Below, piece after piece: positions 1 through 8,317 of a DNA stretch of 64,000 nt. The notes under the pieces are model-generated. The model ran no database searches. It had not been told where the DNA came from and saw only the letters and a list, made by a program, of their open reading frames with translations. Source of the DNA: Aestuariimicrobium soli (GTDB lineage Bacteria; Actinomycetota; Actinomycetes; Propionibacteriales; Propionibacteriaceae); contig NZ_JBPJSQ010000006.1 of the NCBI RefSeq assembly GCF_051192575.1, positions 62,001 through 126,000 of the forward strand, in the 5' to 3' direction. A program made the position numbers and the translations under genes. How positions within the stretch are numbered: the stretch's first letter is position 1; the number at the start of each line of letters is the position of its first letter.

Positions 1-2378
1 CCGTTCGGGGTGTAGTAGTGGCTGTTGTCGTAGCGATTGGTGGTGTAGGCGATGCCGTCGTTCGCAGCCCGGGCGGGTGTCAGGCCCGAGACCTCACCGG
101 GATCGGCCACTCCGTCGGTGTAGCCCGCCGACAGCGACCCTGCCGGGCTCGCCGTCGCGGGCTTGCCCTGGGAGACCAGACGGTCGGCCTGATTGACGAT
201 GGCACCAGTCGAGGTGTCCAGCGACCAACGGTCGGTGTAGTCGAGCGTGACCGCCCGCGTGGCGGGGTCGATCTGCAAAGGCAGCCAGACGTAGGTCGAG
301 GTGCCGAGCGCGCTCGGCACCCACCGGTCACCCATGTAGACCAACGAGCTGCCACCCTCGGTGCGCTGCACCTGCATGATCGAGGTGGGCTGCGACTTGA
401 AGGTGGTGTTGTTGCCGACGTTCTGGTTGGCCGACCACGCCGAGGGGTCGGCAAGGTCGGTCGTAGTCGCGTACTTCAACTGGTTGGGGTACCAGCCCGA
501 CTGCCCCGAGGTGAACAGGTAGTAGACGCCGTCGAACTGGGTGATCGCGGCCGCCTCGCGGCTCTCGCCGTGGAAGAGCGGGTAGGAACCCGCGACGTCG
601 GGCTGTGTGTAGTCGGCGGACAGCGGGTAGATGCGCAGTTGTTCGTGGGCTTCGGCCGAGATCAGCCAGCCGCGGCCGCGGTCGTCGACGTAGACCGTGA
701 AGTCGCGGGACTGGTGGCCGCTGGGCACGTTGCCCGCCGCCCGATAGGCGGCTTCGGCGTGCTCCAGGTCGGGCTGGCTGCCCGAGGTGACCAGCGCCTC
801 GATGGCCCGCTCCTGGTCCAGGTCCCAGACCGTGCCGGCACCGGGTCGTCCGTGGTAGGAAACCGCGTAGTCACCGTCGATGGTGGACGACGTGGCCACC
901 ACCACCTCGGAGGCCGCGTACGAGGTCGACGTCTCCCAGTGACCCCAGAGCACAAAGGTGTTGCTCGCCTCGTTGAACAGCAGCTTGGGCCGCTCGACCT
1001 TGCAGGTGGCCGACCCCCGCACGTTGCAGTCGAGGCCAGCGGCCTCGGGCTTGAGGATCTGGGCGACGAAGTCCCAGTTGAGCAGGTCCTTGGAACGGTA
1101 GAGGTTCACACCGTTGAAGGATGCCCCGTTGTGCGACTTGTCCTCACCGACCCAGTAGTACCAACCGCCGTGCTCGAGGAACCCGCCCCCGTGGGCCTGG
1201 ATCACGTTGCCCGCGGTGTCGAACCAGGGCTGCCCGACCGGCACTGCGGTGTAGGGCCCGTCCTGCACCACGATGGTGTAGTCGGCGGTGGTCACGGGGC
1301 TGGTGACCCCATTGGTCACGGCGACCGCCTTGACCGTGGTCGACCGGTCGAGCACGAACGTCTCGGTGTAGAGCGTCCCATGGGTACGCGACGGGGTGCT
1401 GCCGTCGGTCGTGTAGTACACGACGGCCCCGGCCGCGGCAGTGATCGAGATCGTCTGGGGACGACCGTAGGTCGTGGCCGGCGACGGCGAGATCGTCGGC
1501 GCCACCGAGACGTCGGGGCTCAGGTCGAGGGTTTGGGCGCCCTGCGCCACGGCGAACCACGCCACGGATGCGCCCTGCCACGTGACGTTGCTGACCTGCA
1601 GCTTGACCCCGCCAGCGCCGTCGGTTGGCACCGTGAACCGACCCTGCATCGCCGAGGTGCGATTGGTGGGCGTGATCTGACCGGGCGTGCTGGTCACCAC
1701 GGTCGTTGCGCGCCCCTGGCTGTCACTGATCGAGGCGCGCATCTCCCGATCGGTGGCACTCCACCACTCATGGATGCCCAGCGCCAGGGTGTAGTCACCG
1801 GCCGGCAGGGTGAGGTCGTAGGTGATGGTGTTGCCCGCACCGTTGAAGCCGTAGAGACCGTTCGCGTCCTTGTCACCCGCGTCTGTGCGCAGCCCGTCCT
1901 GACCCGAGTACCCCCATGCGACAGCCGCACTCTTGGCCTGGTCGGAGGCGTCGTTCAGCAACTCACCGCCGAGCAGACGCTTGGCGCCGGCGTGGGCCGC
2001 CGAACCGCTGGCCGCGGTGCCCGAGTCCACGTACCAGATCGTGTCGGGGGCGAGCGTCTCCACCGTGGCCGTGACCGGCGACGAGAGCCCGTCGACCTGC
2101 CCGTAGACCGTGTACGACTTGTACGGCTTGGCGAACGTCATGCCTGCCAGATCCCAGGCAACCGGGGCCTGGACCTGCTGGCCCTCCGCGGTGGTGACCG
2201 CCAGTTGGGCGGGCAGCGATGGCTGCCGTCCGACCTCGACGGCGTAGTTGGTCGGTTCGGCGACTCCCGTGAAGGTCTGGGCGTCGGCGTTCGGAGGTGA
2301 GACAAGGCCGGCCACCGTCAGCGCCGAGGTGGCCAGGGCCACTCCCAACGTGCGGAAGCGGAGTGACGTCGTTGTCAT
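1..2378 (-). CDS. Secreted multidomain GH43-like glycoside hydrolase (3' end outside window)
   Basis: An open frame runs from ATG 2378 leftward to the window edge (about 792 codons, no stop), so the C-terminus is missing. It starts with a signal peptide (residues 1 to about 32, ending near PPNADAQ). An Ig-like stretch follows to about 110, then a carbohydrate-binding-like region (about 110-260). A chitobiase C-terminal-like module at about 320-350 contains YYTTDGSTPS. A five-bladed-propeller GH43-like catalytic region spans about 373-726 (AHGGGFLEHGGWYYWVGE, YMGDRWVPS). These motifs most resemble the exo-beta-1,3-galactanase branch of GH43; substrate is inferred. Another module begins at the edge. 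The gene lies downstream of a LacI-type regulator on the same strand, with an operator-like palindrome between them, so sugar-inducible expression is likely. Confidence 0.8.
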   Translation of the reverse strand, partial: MTTTSLRFRTLGVALATSALTVAGLVSPPNADAQTFTGVAEPTNYAVEVGRQPSLPAQLAVTTAEGQQVQAPVAWDLAGMTFAKPYKSYTVYGQVDGLSSPVTATVETLAPDTIWYVDSGTAASGSAAHAGAKRLLGGELLNDASDQAKSAAVAWGYSGQDGLRTDAGDKDANGLYGFNGAGNTITYDLTLPAGDYTLALGIHEWWSATDREMRASISDSQGRATTVVTSTPGQITPTNRTSAMQGRFTVPTDGAGGVKLQVSNVTWQGASVAWFAVAQGAQTLDLSPDVSVAPTISPSPATTYGRPQTISITAAAGAVVYYTTDGSTPSRTHGTLYTETFVLDRSTTVKAVAVTNGVTSPVTTADYTIVVQDGPYTAVPVGQPWFDTAGNVIQAHGGGFLEHGGWYYWVGEDKSHNGASFNGVNLYRSKDLLNWDFVAQILKPEAAGLDCNVRGSATCKVERPKLLFNEASNTFVLWGHWETSTSYAASEVVVATSSTIDGDYAVSYHGRPGAGTVWDLDQERAIEALVTSGSQPDLEHAEAAYRAAGNVPSGHQSRDFTVYVDDRGRGWLISAEAHEQLRIYPLSADYTQPDVAGSYPLFHGESREAAAITQFDGVYYLFTSGQSGWYPNQLKYATTTDLADPSAWSANQNVGNNTTFKSQPTSIMQVQRTEGGSSLVYMGDRWVPSALGTSTYVWLPLQIDPATRAVTLDYTDRWSLDTSTGAIVNQADRLVSQGKPATASPAGSLSAGYTDGVADPGEVSGLTPARAANDGIAYTTNRYDNSHYYTPN

Positions 2379-2445
2379 GGGGTTCCGTTCGGGGTCGAGC
2401 GCGTCGCCACGGTGTGGCCCACGTGACGTCGGACTGTGACGTTAC

Positions 2446-2461
2446 ATGTTTGCGCAATCAT
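2446..2461. promoter_or_regulatory. LacI-type operator candidate upstream of the GH43 gene
   Basis: ATGTTTGCGCAATCAT is a 16-bp palindrome centred on CG with one mismatched pair. It lies 68 bp upstream of the glycosidase ATG and 60 bp downstream of the lacI-type stop. Central-CG palindromes of this length are typical of LacI-family operators. Binding is inferred from position and shape only. Confidence 0.5.
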
Positions 2462-2520
2462 TCGATGCGGGAACACTAACCCGCTGCAACGGCGGCGTCC
2501 ATGGGTCAGGCGAGAAAATC

Positions 2521-3546
2521 TCAGAGCGCAGGCGGGGTGGTCGTGCTCCCCCGCACCACGAGTGTGGTGGGCACGATCACCGGATCGGCCACCTCGCCGC
2601 GCTCAATGAGAGTGATCAACGCCCGCAGGGCCTGCACACCCACCTCGGCGAAGTTCTGGTGCACCGAGGTCAGCGGCGGCCAGAAGTTCCCCGACTCCGG
2701 GGTGTCGTCGAACCCGACGATGCTCATCTCGTCGGGCAGCCGCCGCCCGCGTTCGTGCAGGGCGTGCATCAGCCCCAGCGCCATCTGGTCGTTCGCGGCG
2801 AACACGGCCGTCGCGTCGGGCATGCGAGCCAGCCACTCGCCGGCGGCTCGTCCGCTGTCGGCCGACCAGTCACCGACGAACGGGACGGGCACGCGCAGCC
2901 CACGCTCCTCGAGCACCGCCTGCCAGGCCGCCAGCCGCCGCTGCGCGGAGTACGAGCCCTCGGGCCCCGCGATGTGGAAGACGGTCTCGTGCCCCAGATC
3001 GAGCAGGTGCTCGGTGGCCTGCCGCGCCCCCTGCGCCTGGTCGGTGTCGACGAACGGATGCGCCCCGTCGGCACTCGAATCGATCACCACCACCGGCATG
3101 CCGGGCGGAATGCGAATCGCCGCGTCGCGCGCGACGTGCGACTCGATCAGAATGATCACCCCGTCGACGGCCTGCTCGGCCAGCCGGTGGAAGGCACCTG
3201 ACAGACTGGCCTCGGTGGCGGCCCGCAGCGAGATGAAACTCAGCGAATAACCGCCCCGATCGGCCTCGTCGGCGACCGCACTGAGGGTTCGCACGTTCCC
3301 GTACGAGGCCAGCGTGAACATGATCACGCCGATCGAGCGGTACCGCCCGTACTTGAGCGCGCGGGCGGCGCCATTGGGGCGGTAGCCGAGTTCCTGCATG
3401 GCCGCGACCACGCGCTCCTTCGTGGTCGGACGAACCCGGTCCGATCCGGTGGCCACCCTCGAAACGGTCTGGGCCGACACCCCCGCAGCCTTGGCGACGT
3501 CGGCCAGCGACGGCTCGCGACGCGGGCGCCCACCACCGGAGATCAT
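2521..3546 (-). CDS. LacI-family transcriptional regulator
   Basis: Full-length LacI regulator of 341 aa. The N-terminal helix-turn-helix (residues about 12-60) contains LADVAKAAGVSAQTVSRV, followed by the hinge segment GYRPNGAARAL. A periplasmic-binding-like ligand domain occupies the rest (VDGVIILIESH, PFVDTDQAQGARQA, ATAVFAANDQMALGL, IVGFDDTPESGNFWPPLTSV). The start at 3546 is supported by a TAGGGT -10 six bases upstream, i.e. a leaderless start. It sits directly upstream of the GH43 gene on the same strand and probably represses it until a sugar ligand appears. The ligand cannot be read from sequence. Confidence 0.93.
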   Translation of the reverse strand: MISGGGRPRREPSLADVAKAAGVSAQTVSRVATGSDRVRPTTKERVVAAMQELGYRPNGAARALKYGRYRSIGVIMFTLASYGNVRTLSAVADEADRGGYSLSFISLRAATEASLSGAFHRLAEQAVDGVIILIESHVARDAAIRIPPGMPVVVIDSSADGAHPFVDTDQAQGARQATEHLLDLGHETVFHIAGPEGSYSAQRRLAAWQAVLEERGLRVPVPFVGDWSADSGRAAGEWLARMPDATAVFAANDQMALGLMHALHERGRRLPDEMSIVGFDDTPESGNFWPPLTSVHQNFAEVGVQALRALITLIERGEVADPVIVPTTLVVRGSTTTPPAL

Positions 3547-3552
3547 GGGTAG

Positions 3553-3558
3553 ACCCTA
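3553..3558 (-). promoter_or_regulatory. Leaderless -10 of the lacI-type gene
   Basis: TAGGGT on the minus strand with a 6-nt gap to the ATG at 3546. This spacing would place the transcript start on the initiation codon. No convincing -35 was seen. Confidence 0.45.
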
Positions 3559-3623
3559 GGACCTCGGACGACTGTTCCGCTCACGCCCCATCAGCGACAC
3601 CCTCGCCAGCCCTCGTCCGCGAC

Positions 3624-3893
3624 TCACGACTGGTCGCGCACCGTCAGCCAGGCCTGCCACTCGTCCCAGACGTTCTCCGGATCGAGATCGGCGTACCCGC
3701 GCTGCTCGGCCATCTGCTCGGCCAGTCGCTTCGGCGACTTGATGCAGGTGGCGTGGTCGCGCACCTCGATCACCTCATCGAGGGTCAGGGGCGCACCCTT
3801 GTCACGCTCGACGGCGGTCAACACGGCGATCAGCGGCGGCACGAACTCGGGAACGAGATCGTCACGGTCGCCTGAGGCATCAGCTTCGGTCAT
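3624..3893 (-). CDS. Small conserved-type hypothetical protein, 89 aa
   Basis: 89-residue acidic soluble protein with no signal peptide or membrane segment. Two short blocks stand out: LDEVIEVRDHATCIKSPKRLAEQMAEQRGY in the middle and ENVWDEWQAWL near the end. A GGAG lies just before ATG 3893. It lies on the minus strand between the LacI gene (same strand) and the divergent galactonate operon. I do not recognise the family. It could be a small adaptor or enzyme-associated protein; nothing in the sequence shows a function. Confidence 0.6.
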   Translation of the reverse strand: MTEADASGDRDDLVPEFVPPLIAVLTAVERDKGAPLTLDEVIEVRDHATCIKSPKRLAEQMAEQRGYADLDPENVWDEWQAWLTVRDQS

Positions 3894-3968
3894 GCTCCAT
3901 GGTCACCCGACCGCGGGTCACCCATGGGACGAGTCCCCACGGCGCACGCCGTGCGGTTGACTGGCTCC

Positions 3969-5138
3969 ATGAGCGACGCCGCCGTCACCGCCGACACCAT
4001 CGCCCGCATCGAGACCTTCCTGGTGGCCCCCCGCTGGCTGCTGGTCAGGGTCGAGACGACCCAAGGACTCATCGGGTGGGGAGAGGCCACCTGCGAGGGC
4101 CGTTCCGAGACGGTGCGCACCGCCGTGCACCAGCTCGCCGAGCTCGCGATTGGCACCGATCCCGGCCGCATCGAAGACCTCTGGCAGGTGCTCACCAAGG
4201 GGTCCTTCTACCGCGGTGGCCCGATCCTCGCCAGCGCCGTGTCGGGCATCGACCAGGCGCTGTGGGACATTCTCGGCAAGCGCCTCGGCGTGCCCGTGCA
4301 CCAGTTGCTGGGCGGCGCCGTCCGCGACCGCATCCGCATCTACGGGTGGATCGGTGGGGACGAGCCCGCGGGCGTGCGTGAGGCCGCCACCGCCGCCCGC
4401 GAGTCGGGCCTCACCGCCATCAAGATGAACGCCACTGCGGCCCTGGGAGGCCTGCCCAGTGGGGCCGACATCGGCGCTGCCGTCGACCGAGCCGCCGCGG
4501 CGCGCGAGGCTATGGGCCCCAACGGTGACATCGGCATCGACTTCCACGGGCGGGTCTCGTTCCCCGCCGCCCGCCTGTTGATCAAGGAACTCGAGCCGGT
4601 GCGTCCGATGTTCATCGAGGAGCCGGTGGTGCCCGAGAACAGCCACCTGTTCGCCGATCTCGTCGCCCACACTCACCTGCCGATCGCCACCGGGGAGCGG
4701 CTCTACTCCCGCCAGGAGTTCCTGCCCGTGCTGGCGGCCGGGGTCGCGGTCGTGCAGCCCGACCTCAGCCACGCGGGCGGCATCACCGAGACCCGCAAGA
4801 TCGCTTCGTTGGCCGAGGCCCACGGCGCCCTGCTCGCCCCCCACTGCCCGCTCGGACCGATCGCCCTCGCGGCCTGCCTGCAGGTCGGTTTCGCCACCCC
4901 CAACCACGTCATCCAGGAGCAGTCCCTGGGCATCCACTACAACCGCGACGCCGACCTGCTCGACCTGCTGCTCGACACCACGCCGCTCACGGGACGCGAC
5001 GGCTTCCTCGAACGCTGGGACTCCCCGGGCCTCGGCATCGAACTGGACGAGGCCGCCATCCGCGAGGCCGACCGCTCCCCCCACGGCTGGCGCGGCCCCA
5101 TCTGGCGCCACCGCGACGGCTCGTTCGCGGAGTGGTGA
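3969..5138 (+). CDS. dgoD: D-galactonate dehydratase (enolase superfamily)
   Basis: 389 aa from ATG 3969 (an upstream in-frame codon at 3924 would only add a non-conserved stretch). The enzyme dehydrates D-galactonate to 2-keto-3-deoxygalactonate in the De Ley-Doudoroff pathway. Enolase-superfamily N-cap and barrel are complete. Visible active-site blocks are IKMNAT, GIDFHGRVS, FIEEPVVPE, PIATGERLYSRQEF, VQPDLSHAGGITE and APHCPLGPIALAA, which match the galactonate dehydratase group better than mandelate racemase. It is first in a three-gene operon, overlapping region with dgoA. Another acid-sugar dehydratase specificity is possible, but the aldolase and kinase downstream support galactonate. 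Confidence 0.88.
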   Translation: MSDAAVTADTIARIETFLVAPRWLLVRVETTQGLIGWGEATCEGRSETVRTAVHQLAELAIGTDPGRIEDLWQVLTKGSFYRGGPILASAVSGIDQALWDILGKRLGVPVHQLLGGAVRDRIRIYGWIGGDEPAGVREAATAARESGLTAIKMNATAALGGLPSGADIGAAVDRAAAAREAMGPNGDIGIDFHGRVSFPAARLLIKELEPVRPMFIEEPVVPENSHLFADLVAHTHLPIATGERLYSRQEFLPVLAAGVAVVQPDLSHAGGITETRKIASLAEAHGALLAPHCPLGPIALAACLQVGFATPNHVIQEQSLGIHYNRDADLLDLLLDTTPLTGRDGFLERWDSPGLGIELDEAAIREADRSPHGWRGPIWRHRDGSFAEW

Positions 5139-5140
5139 CC

Positions 5141-5764
5141 ATGCCCGACGACCTGCTGCAGACGCTCACCCGCACCGGCCTGTGTGCCATCATCCGGTGC
5201 CGCGAGGCGGGGCACGCCGCCACCATCGGACGAGTGCTGCTGGCGGCCGGGGTCGAGGTGCTGGAAGTGGCCCTGACCACGCCCGATGCCGCCGAAGCCA
5301 TCGCCGACCTGGCCAGCGCACACCCCGAGACGTGGGTGGGGGCGGGCACCGTGCTCACCCGCGCCGATGCCGGGCGCGTGGCCGACGCGGGCGCACGCTT
5401 CACGGTCACCCCCGGCCTCTGTGAGGGGGTGGCGGCCTCCCGGGAGCTCGGCCTGCCGGTCCTGGCCGGCGCCTGGACGCCCAGCGAGGTCATCGCGGCC
5501 CATGCCGCCGGCGCGACGGCCGTCAAGATCTTCCCGGCCAGCTCCGGCGGCCCCACGCACCTGAAGGCGCTGCGCGACCCTCTGCCGCAGGTGCCCCTGC
5601 TGGCGGTCGGCGGCGTCGGCCTGGCCGACATCGCGGCCTATCGTGCGGCCGGCGCGTTGGGGTTCGGCATCGGCTCGCCGCTCGTGGGTGACGCCGCCAC
5701 CGGCGGCTCGCTGCACGAGCTCGAGGCGCGCGCGCGAGACTTCGTCCGGGCGTGTCGACCATGA
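5141..5764 (+). CDS. dgoA: 2-dehydro-3-deoxy-6-phosphogalactonate aldolase (KDPG/KDPGal aldolase family)
   Basis: 207 aa class I aldolase that cleaves the phosphorylated keto-deoxy sugar acid to pyruvate and glyceraldehyde 3-phosphate. The family glutamate lies in VEVLEVALTTP, GAGTVLTRAD is conserved, and the Schiff-base lysine is in TAVKIFPASSGGP. ATG 5141 is preferred because GGAG (5129-5132) lies 8 nt upstream, inside the end of dgoD. Two in-frame GTG codons at 5132 and 5135 are alternatives. Its end overlaps the next gene as ATGA (5761-5764), indicating translational coupling. Confidence 0.88.
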   Translation: MPDDLLQTLTRTGLCAIIRCREAGHAATIGRVLLAAGVEVLEVALTTPDAAEAIADLASAHPETWVGAGTVLTRADAGRVADAGARFTVTPGLCEGVAASRELGLPVLAGAWTPSEVIAAHAAGATAVKIFPASSGGPTHLKALRDPLPQVPLLAVGGVGLADIAAYRAAGALGFGIGSPLVGDAATGGSLHELEARARDFVRACRP

Positions 5765-6711
5765 TCAACTCGAGCTTGCCCACCGTGTGGACCATGGGTG
5801 AGACCATGATCAGCCTGCGAGCGGGCGGCCCGGCCGCGACCGCCCCCACCTGGACCACCCATGTGGCGGGGGCCGAGTCGAACGTCGCCATCGCCCTGGC
5901 CCGACTGGGCCACCCGGTGCGCTGGTACTCGCGGGTCGGTGACGACGCCTTCGGGCGGTTGATCGTCCGCGAGCTGACGGCCGAGGGGGTCGAGGTGGCC
6001 GCCGAACTCGACCCCGATCGTCCGACCGGGCACATGTTCCTCATGCCGACATCGTTCGGCTCCAGCGTCGACTACCACCGCGCCGGCTCGGCGGCCTCGG
6101 CCCTGCGACCCGAGCCGGCGGTGGCCGACCTGCGTGCGAGTGCGCCCTCGCTGGTGGTGCTCTCCGGCATCACCCCCGCCCTCGGGCCCGACGCCCGCGA
6201 GGCGACGCTGGCCGTCGCCAGCGCCGCCCGTGCGCTCGGCTGCGACGTCGTTCTCGACGTGAACCATCGGACGAAGCTGTGGTCGCGCGAGCAGGCACGC
6301 CCCACCCTGCGGGAACTCGCCGCCCACGCCTCGGTCGTGGTCGGATCCCCCGACGAACTCACCCTGATCGCCGACTCCCCCGCCGCAGCCCTGGAACTGG
6401 GACCGTCGCTGGTGGTCGAGAAGCTCGGGGAGCGGGGCTGCCGCGTAACCACCCATGACGGCGCCACGGAGGTGCCCACCATCGCGGTGCCCGAGGTCGA
6501 CCCGGTCGGCGCCGGCGACGCCTTCACCGCCGGCCTGGTGTCCGGGCTGCTGGAGGGGCTGTCCCCGGTCGAGGCGGCTCGGCGCGGCACCCTGCTGGGC
6601 TGCGCGTGCGTGCGCCACCGCGGCGACTGGGAGGGCCTGCCAACCCGGGCCGAACTCCAGGCGGAGCTGGCCCGGCGCGACCGGGGGTCGTCCGACGACG
6701 TCAGCCGCTGA
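5761..6711 (+). CDS. PfkB-family sugar-acid kinase (2-keto-3-deoxygalactonate/gluconate kinase)
   Basis: 316 aa ribokinase-like (PfkB) kinase, predicted to phosphorylate 2-keto-3-deoxygalactonate before DgoA cleaves it. The N-terminal substrate part contains GAESNVAIALARLG. The C-terminal ATP/catalytic signature is DPVGAGDAFTAGLVSGLLEG, with the catalytic Asp in GAGDAF. The start overlaps the dgoA stop by four bases (ATGA); GTG 5752 is an alternative. Last gene of the galactonate operon; a tandem repeat array starts at its stop codon. It could equally serve 2-keto-3-deoxygluconate (KdgK). Confidence 0.85.
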   Translation: MINSSLPTVWTMGETMISLRAGGPAATAPTWTTHVAGAESNVAIALARLGHPVRWYSRVGDDAFGRLIVRELTAEGVEVAAELDPDRPTGHMFLMPTSFGSSVDYHRAGSAASALRPEPAVADLRASAPSLVVLSGITPALGPDAREATLAVASAARALGCDVVLDVNHRTKLWSREQARPTLRELAAHASVVVGSPDELTLIADSPAAALELGPSLVVEKLGERGCRVTTHDGATEVPTIAVPEVDPVGAGDAFTAGLVSGLLEGLSPVEAARRGTLLGCACVRHRGDWEGLPTRAELQAELARRDRGSSDDVSR

Positions 6712-6766
6712 GCCTCAGTTGCCCAGCCTCAGTCGCCCAGCCTCAGTTGCCCAGCCTCAGTCGATC
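6711..6766. repeat. Four 14-bp tandem repeats between convergent genes
   Basis: Four head-to-tail copies of AGCCTCAGTTGCCC, alternating TT and TC at positions 9-10, starting in the kinase stop codon. The fourth copy (6753-6766) contains the minus-strand stop codon (6757-6759) of the flavin oxidoreductase. The array therefore fills the whole gap between the two convergent genes and looks like replication slippage. Confidence 0.85.
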
Positions 6767-7803
6767 GGGTAGCCCCCGACCGCACCCTCGGTGTTCGGCA
6801 GCCACCCCAACTCGGGCGCCACGAACTCGGCGAACGACTCCAGCAGGTGCAGGTTGTACGCCACGCCCAACTGCGCGGGGATGGTGATCATCAGCGTGTC
6901 GGCGGCCATCACGGCGGCATCGTGGCGAAGCTGCTCGACCAGCTCGTGCGGTTCGCCGGTGTAGGTCTTGCCGAACGTCGACCGCATGCCGTCGATCACC
7001 CCGATCTGGTCGGACGAACCGCCGCCCAACCCCATGCCGATCAGCTCACGATCCTCGTCCGTGGTCACGGGGACGATCGACCGGCTCACCGAGACCCGCG
7101 GGGTCCAGTCGTGACCGGCGGCCTTCCACGCGGCCCGGTAGGCGTCGATCTGCTCGGCTTGCAGGTCACCGAATGCCTGGCCGGTCGCCTCGGTGAGCAG
7201 CGTGGAACTCATCAGGTTGACCCCCAGCTCGGCGGCCCATTCGGCGGTGGCGCGGGTGCCGGCGCCCCACCAGATGTGGCGGGGAAGGTCGTCCGAGCGC
7301 GGCTCGATGGCCAGCCGCTGCCCGGGGCCGAACTGGCGGGGGTCCGCGTCGACCACGGTCTCGCCACGGATGGCCGCCATGAACTGCTCGAACTTCGCGC
7401 GCCCGAGATCGGCACCGCGGGGGTCGTCGGAGCCGGTGTAGCCGAACGCCTCCCAGCCCCGCAGCGCGGGCTCGGGCGATCCCCGACTCACGCCGAGCGC
7501 CACGCGCCCGTCACTGAGCAGGTCGAGCGCGGCCGCCTCTTCGGCCAGGTAGTAGGGGTTCTCGTAGCGCATGTCAATGACTCCGGTGCCCACCTCGATG
7601 TGGCGGGTGGTGGCCGAGATGGCGCTGAGCAGCGGCATCGGCGAGGCGGCCTGCCGGGCGAAGTGGTGCACCCGGAAGTAGGCGCCGTTGACCCCCAATT
7701 CGTCGGCGCCCTGGGCGATCTCGACGGCCTGGTGCAGCATTTCGCGGGCGTCGTAGCCGCGGGGCGCGTAGTGACCGAAACTGAGGAATCCGAAAGCCTT
7801 CAC
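6757..7803 (-). CDS. LLM-class flavin-dependent oxidoreductase (luciferase-like)
   Basis: 348 aa bacterial-luciferase-like TIM barrel that would use reduced FMN or F420 for a monooxygenase or oxidoreductase reaction; the substrate is unknown. Typical blocks are ADELGVNGAYFRVHHF, RHIEVGTGVIDMRYENPYYLAEEAAALDLLSDGRVALGVSRGSP (split by the family's insertion) and HIWWGAGTRATAEWAAELGVNLMSSTLL. It starts at ATG 7803 and is divergent from the S4 gene across a region containing a long inverted repeat. It ends inside the 14-bp repeat array. No neighbour suggests a pathway. Confidence 0.85.
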   Translation of the reverse strand: MKAFGFLSFGHYAPRGYDAREMLHQAVEIAQGADELGVNGAYFRVHHFARQAASPMPLLSAISATTRHIEVGTGVIDMRYENPYYLAEEAAALDLLSDGRVALGVSRGSPEPALRGWEAFGYTGSDDPRGADLGRAKFEQFMAAIRGETVVDADPRQFGPGQRLAIEPRSDDLPRHIWWGAGTRATAEWAAELGVNLMSSTLLTEATGQAFGDLQAEQIDAYRAAWKAAGHDWTPRVSVSRSIVPVTTDEDRELIGMGLGGGSSDQIGVIDGMRSTFGKTYTGEPHELVEQLRHDAAVMAADTLMITIPAQLGVAYNLHLLESFAEFVAPELGWLPNTEGAVGGYPID

Positions 7804-7856
7804 GCTGCCTCAACGCCGGCCCCGGGGGCGGCATTCCGGGCCGTCACCGTGGCACG

Positions 7857-7934
7857 TGACGCAATCGTGACTGCTCGACACGGCAAGCCCACCCCTGGGG
7901 GGCGTATCGGTGTCGAGCAGTCGCGATTGCGTCA
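7857..7934. repeat. 25-bp long inverted repeat in a divergent promoter region
   Basis: Left arm 7857-7881 and right arm 7910-7934 are reverse complements over 25 bp with a single mismatch (position 12; a G-U pair in RNA). The spacer is 28 nt. It lies between genes transcribed away from each other (starts 7803 and 7951), so a simple terminator role is not expected. It could be an operator, cruciform or small non-autonomous element remnant. Confidence 0.85.
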
Positions 7935-7938
7935 TGGA

Positions 7939-7944
7939 TAGGCT
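7939..7944 (+). promoter_or_regulatory. Leaderless -10 of the S4-domain gene
   Basis: TAGGCT ends 6 nt before ATG 7951 and no ribosome-binding site is present. It lies just right of the long inverted repeat. Confidence 0.5.
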
Positions 7945-7950
7945 CCACCC

Positions 7951-8205
7951 ATGAGTGAAGAGCTCCGCACGCCCGAACCCATCCGGCTGGGCCAGTTCGT
8001 CAAGTTCGCCGGGCTCGCCGACACCGGTGGCCAGGCTCGGGAGTGGATCCAGGCTGGTCTGGTCACGGTCGACGGCGAGGTCGAGACCCGCCGCGGGCGC
8101 CAGCTCGCCGACGGCATGCGGGTCGCCGTCACCATGCCCGACGGCTCCACCCTCGAGGCGGTCGTGGGCGACGAGGGCGACGAGGGCGACGACCTGCCTT
8201 GGTGA
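7951..8205 (+). CDS. S4-domain RNA-binding protein, 84 aa
   Basis: 84-aa protein made almost entirely of one S4 RNA-binding fold: LGQFVKFAGLADTGGQAREWIQAGLVTVDGEVETRRGRQLADG (residues about 12-55), then a short acidic tail (GDEGDEGDDLPW). The length and layout match the YaaA/YbcJ-type stand-alone S4 proteins thought to bind structured RNA, perhaps on stalled ribosomes. Its start is supported by the leaderless -10 at 7939. The acidic GDEGDEGDD tail comes from a small in-frame repeat. Confidence 0.85.
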   Translation: MSEELRTPEPIRLGQFVKFAGLADTGGQAREWIQAGLVTVDGEVETRRGRQLADGMRVAVTMPDGSTLEAVVGDEGDEGDDLPW

Positions 8206-8317
8206 TGCCCGACCCGGGCACCTGCCACCCCACCCCACCGACCGAGCGTTGAGACGGCTCGGGTCATCGTCCGAACAACCTCTGGCACCAGGCCGCTCGT
8301 GCGTGGTCAGATGAGCC

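Noticed and set aside
18..2300. 760-codon open frame on the + strand
   Set aside because: Antisense to the GH43 gene, whose minus-strand product has clear domains; the + product is Arg/Gly/Val-rich with no family features, typical of high-GC shadow frames.
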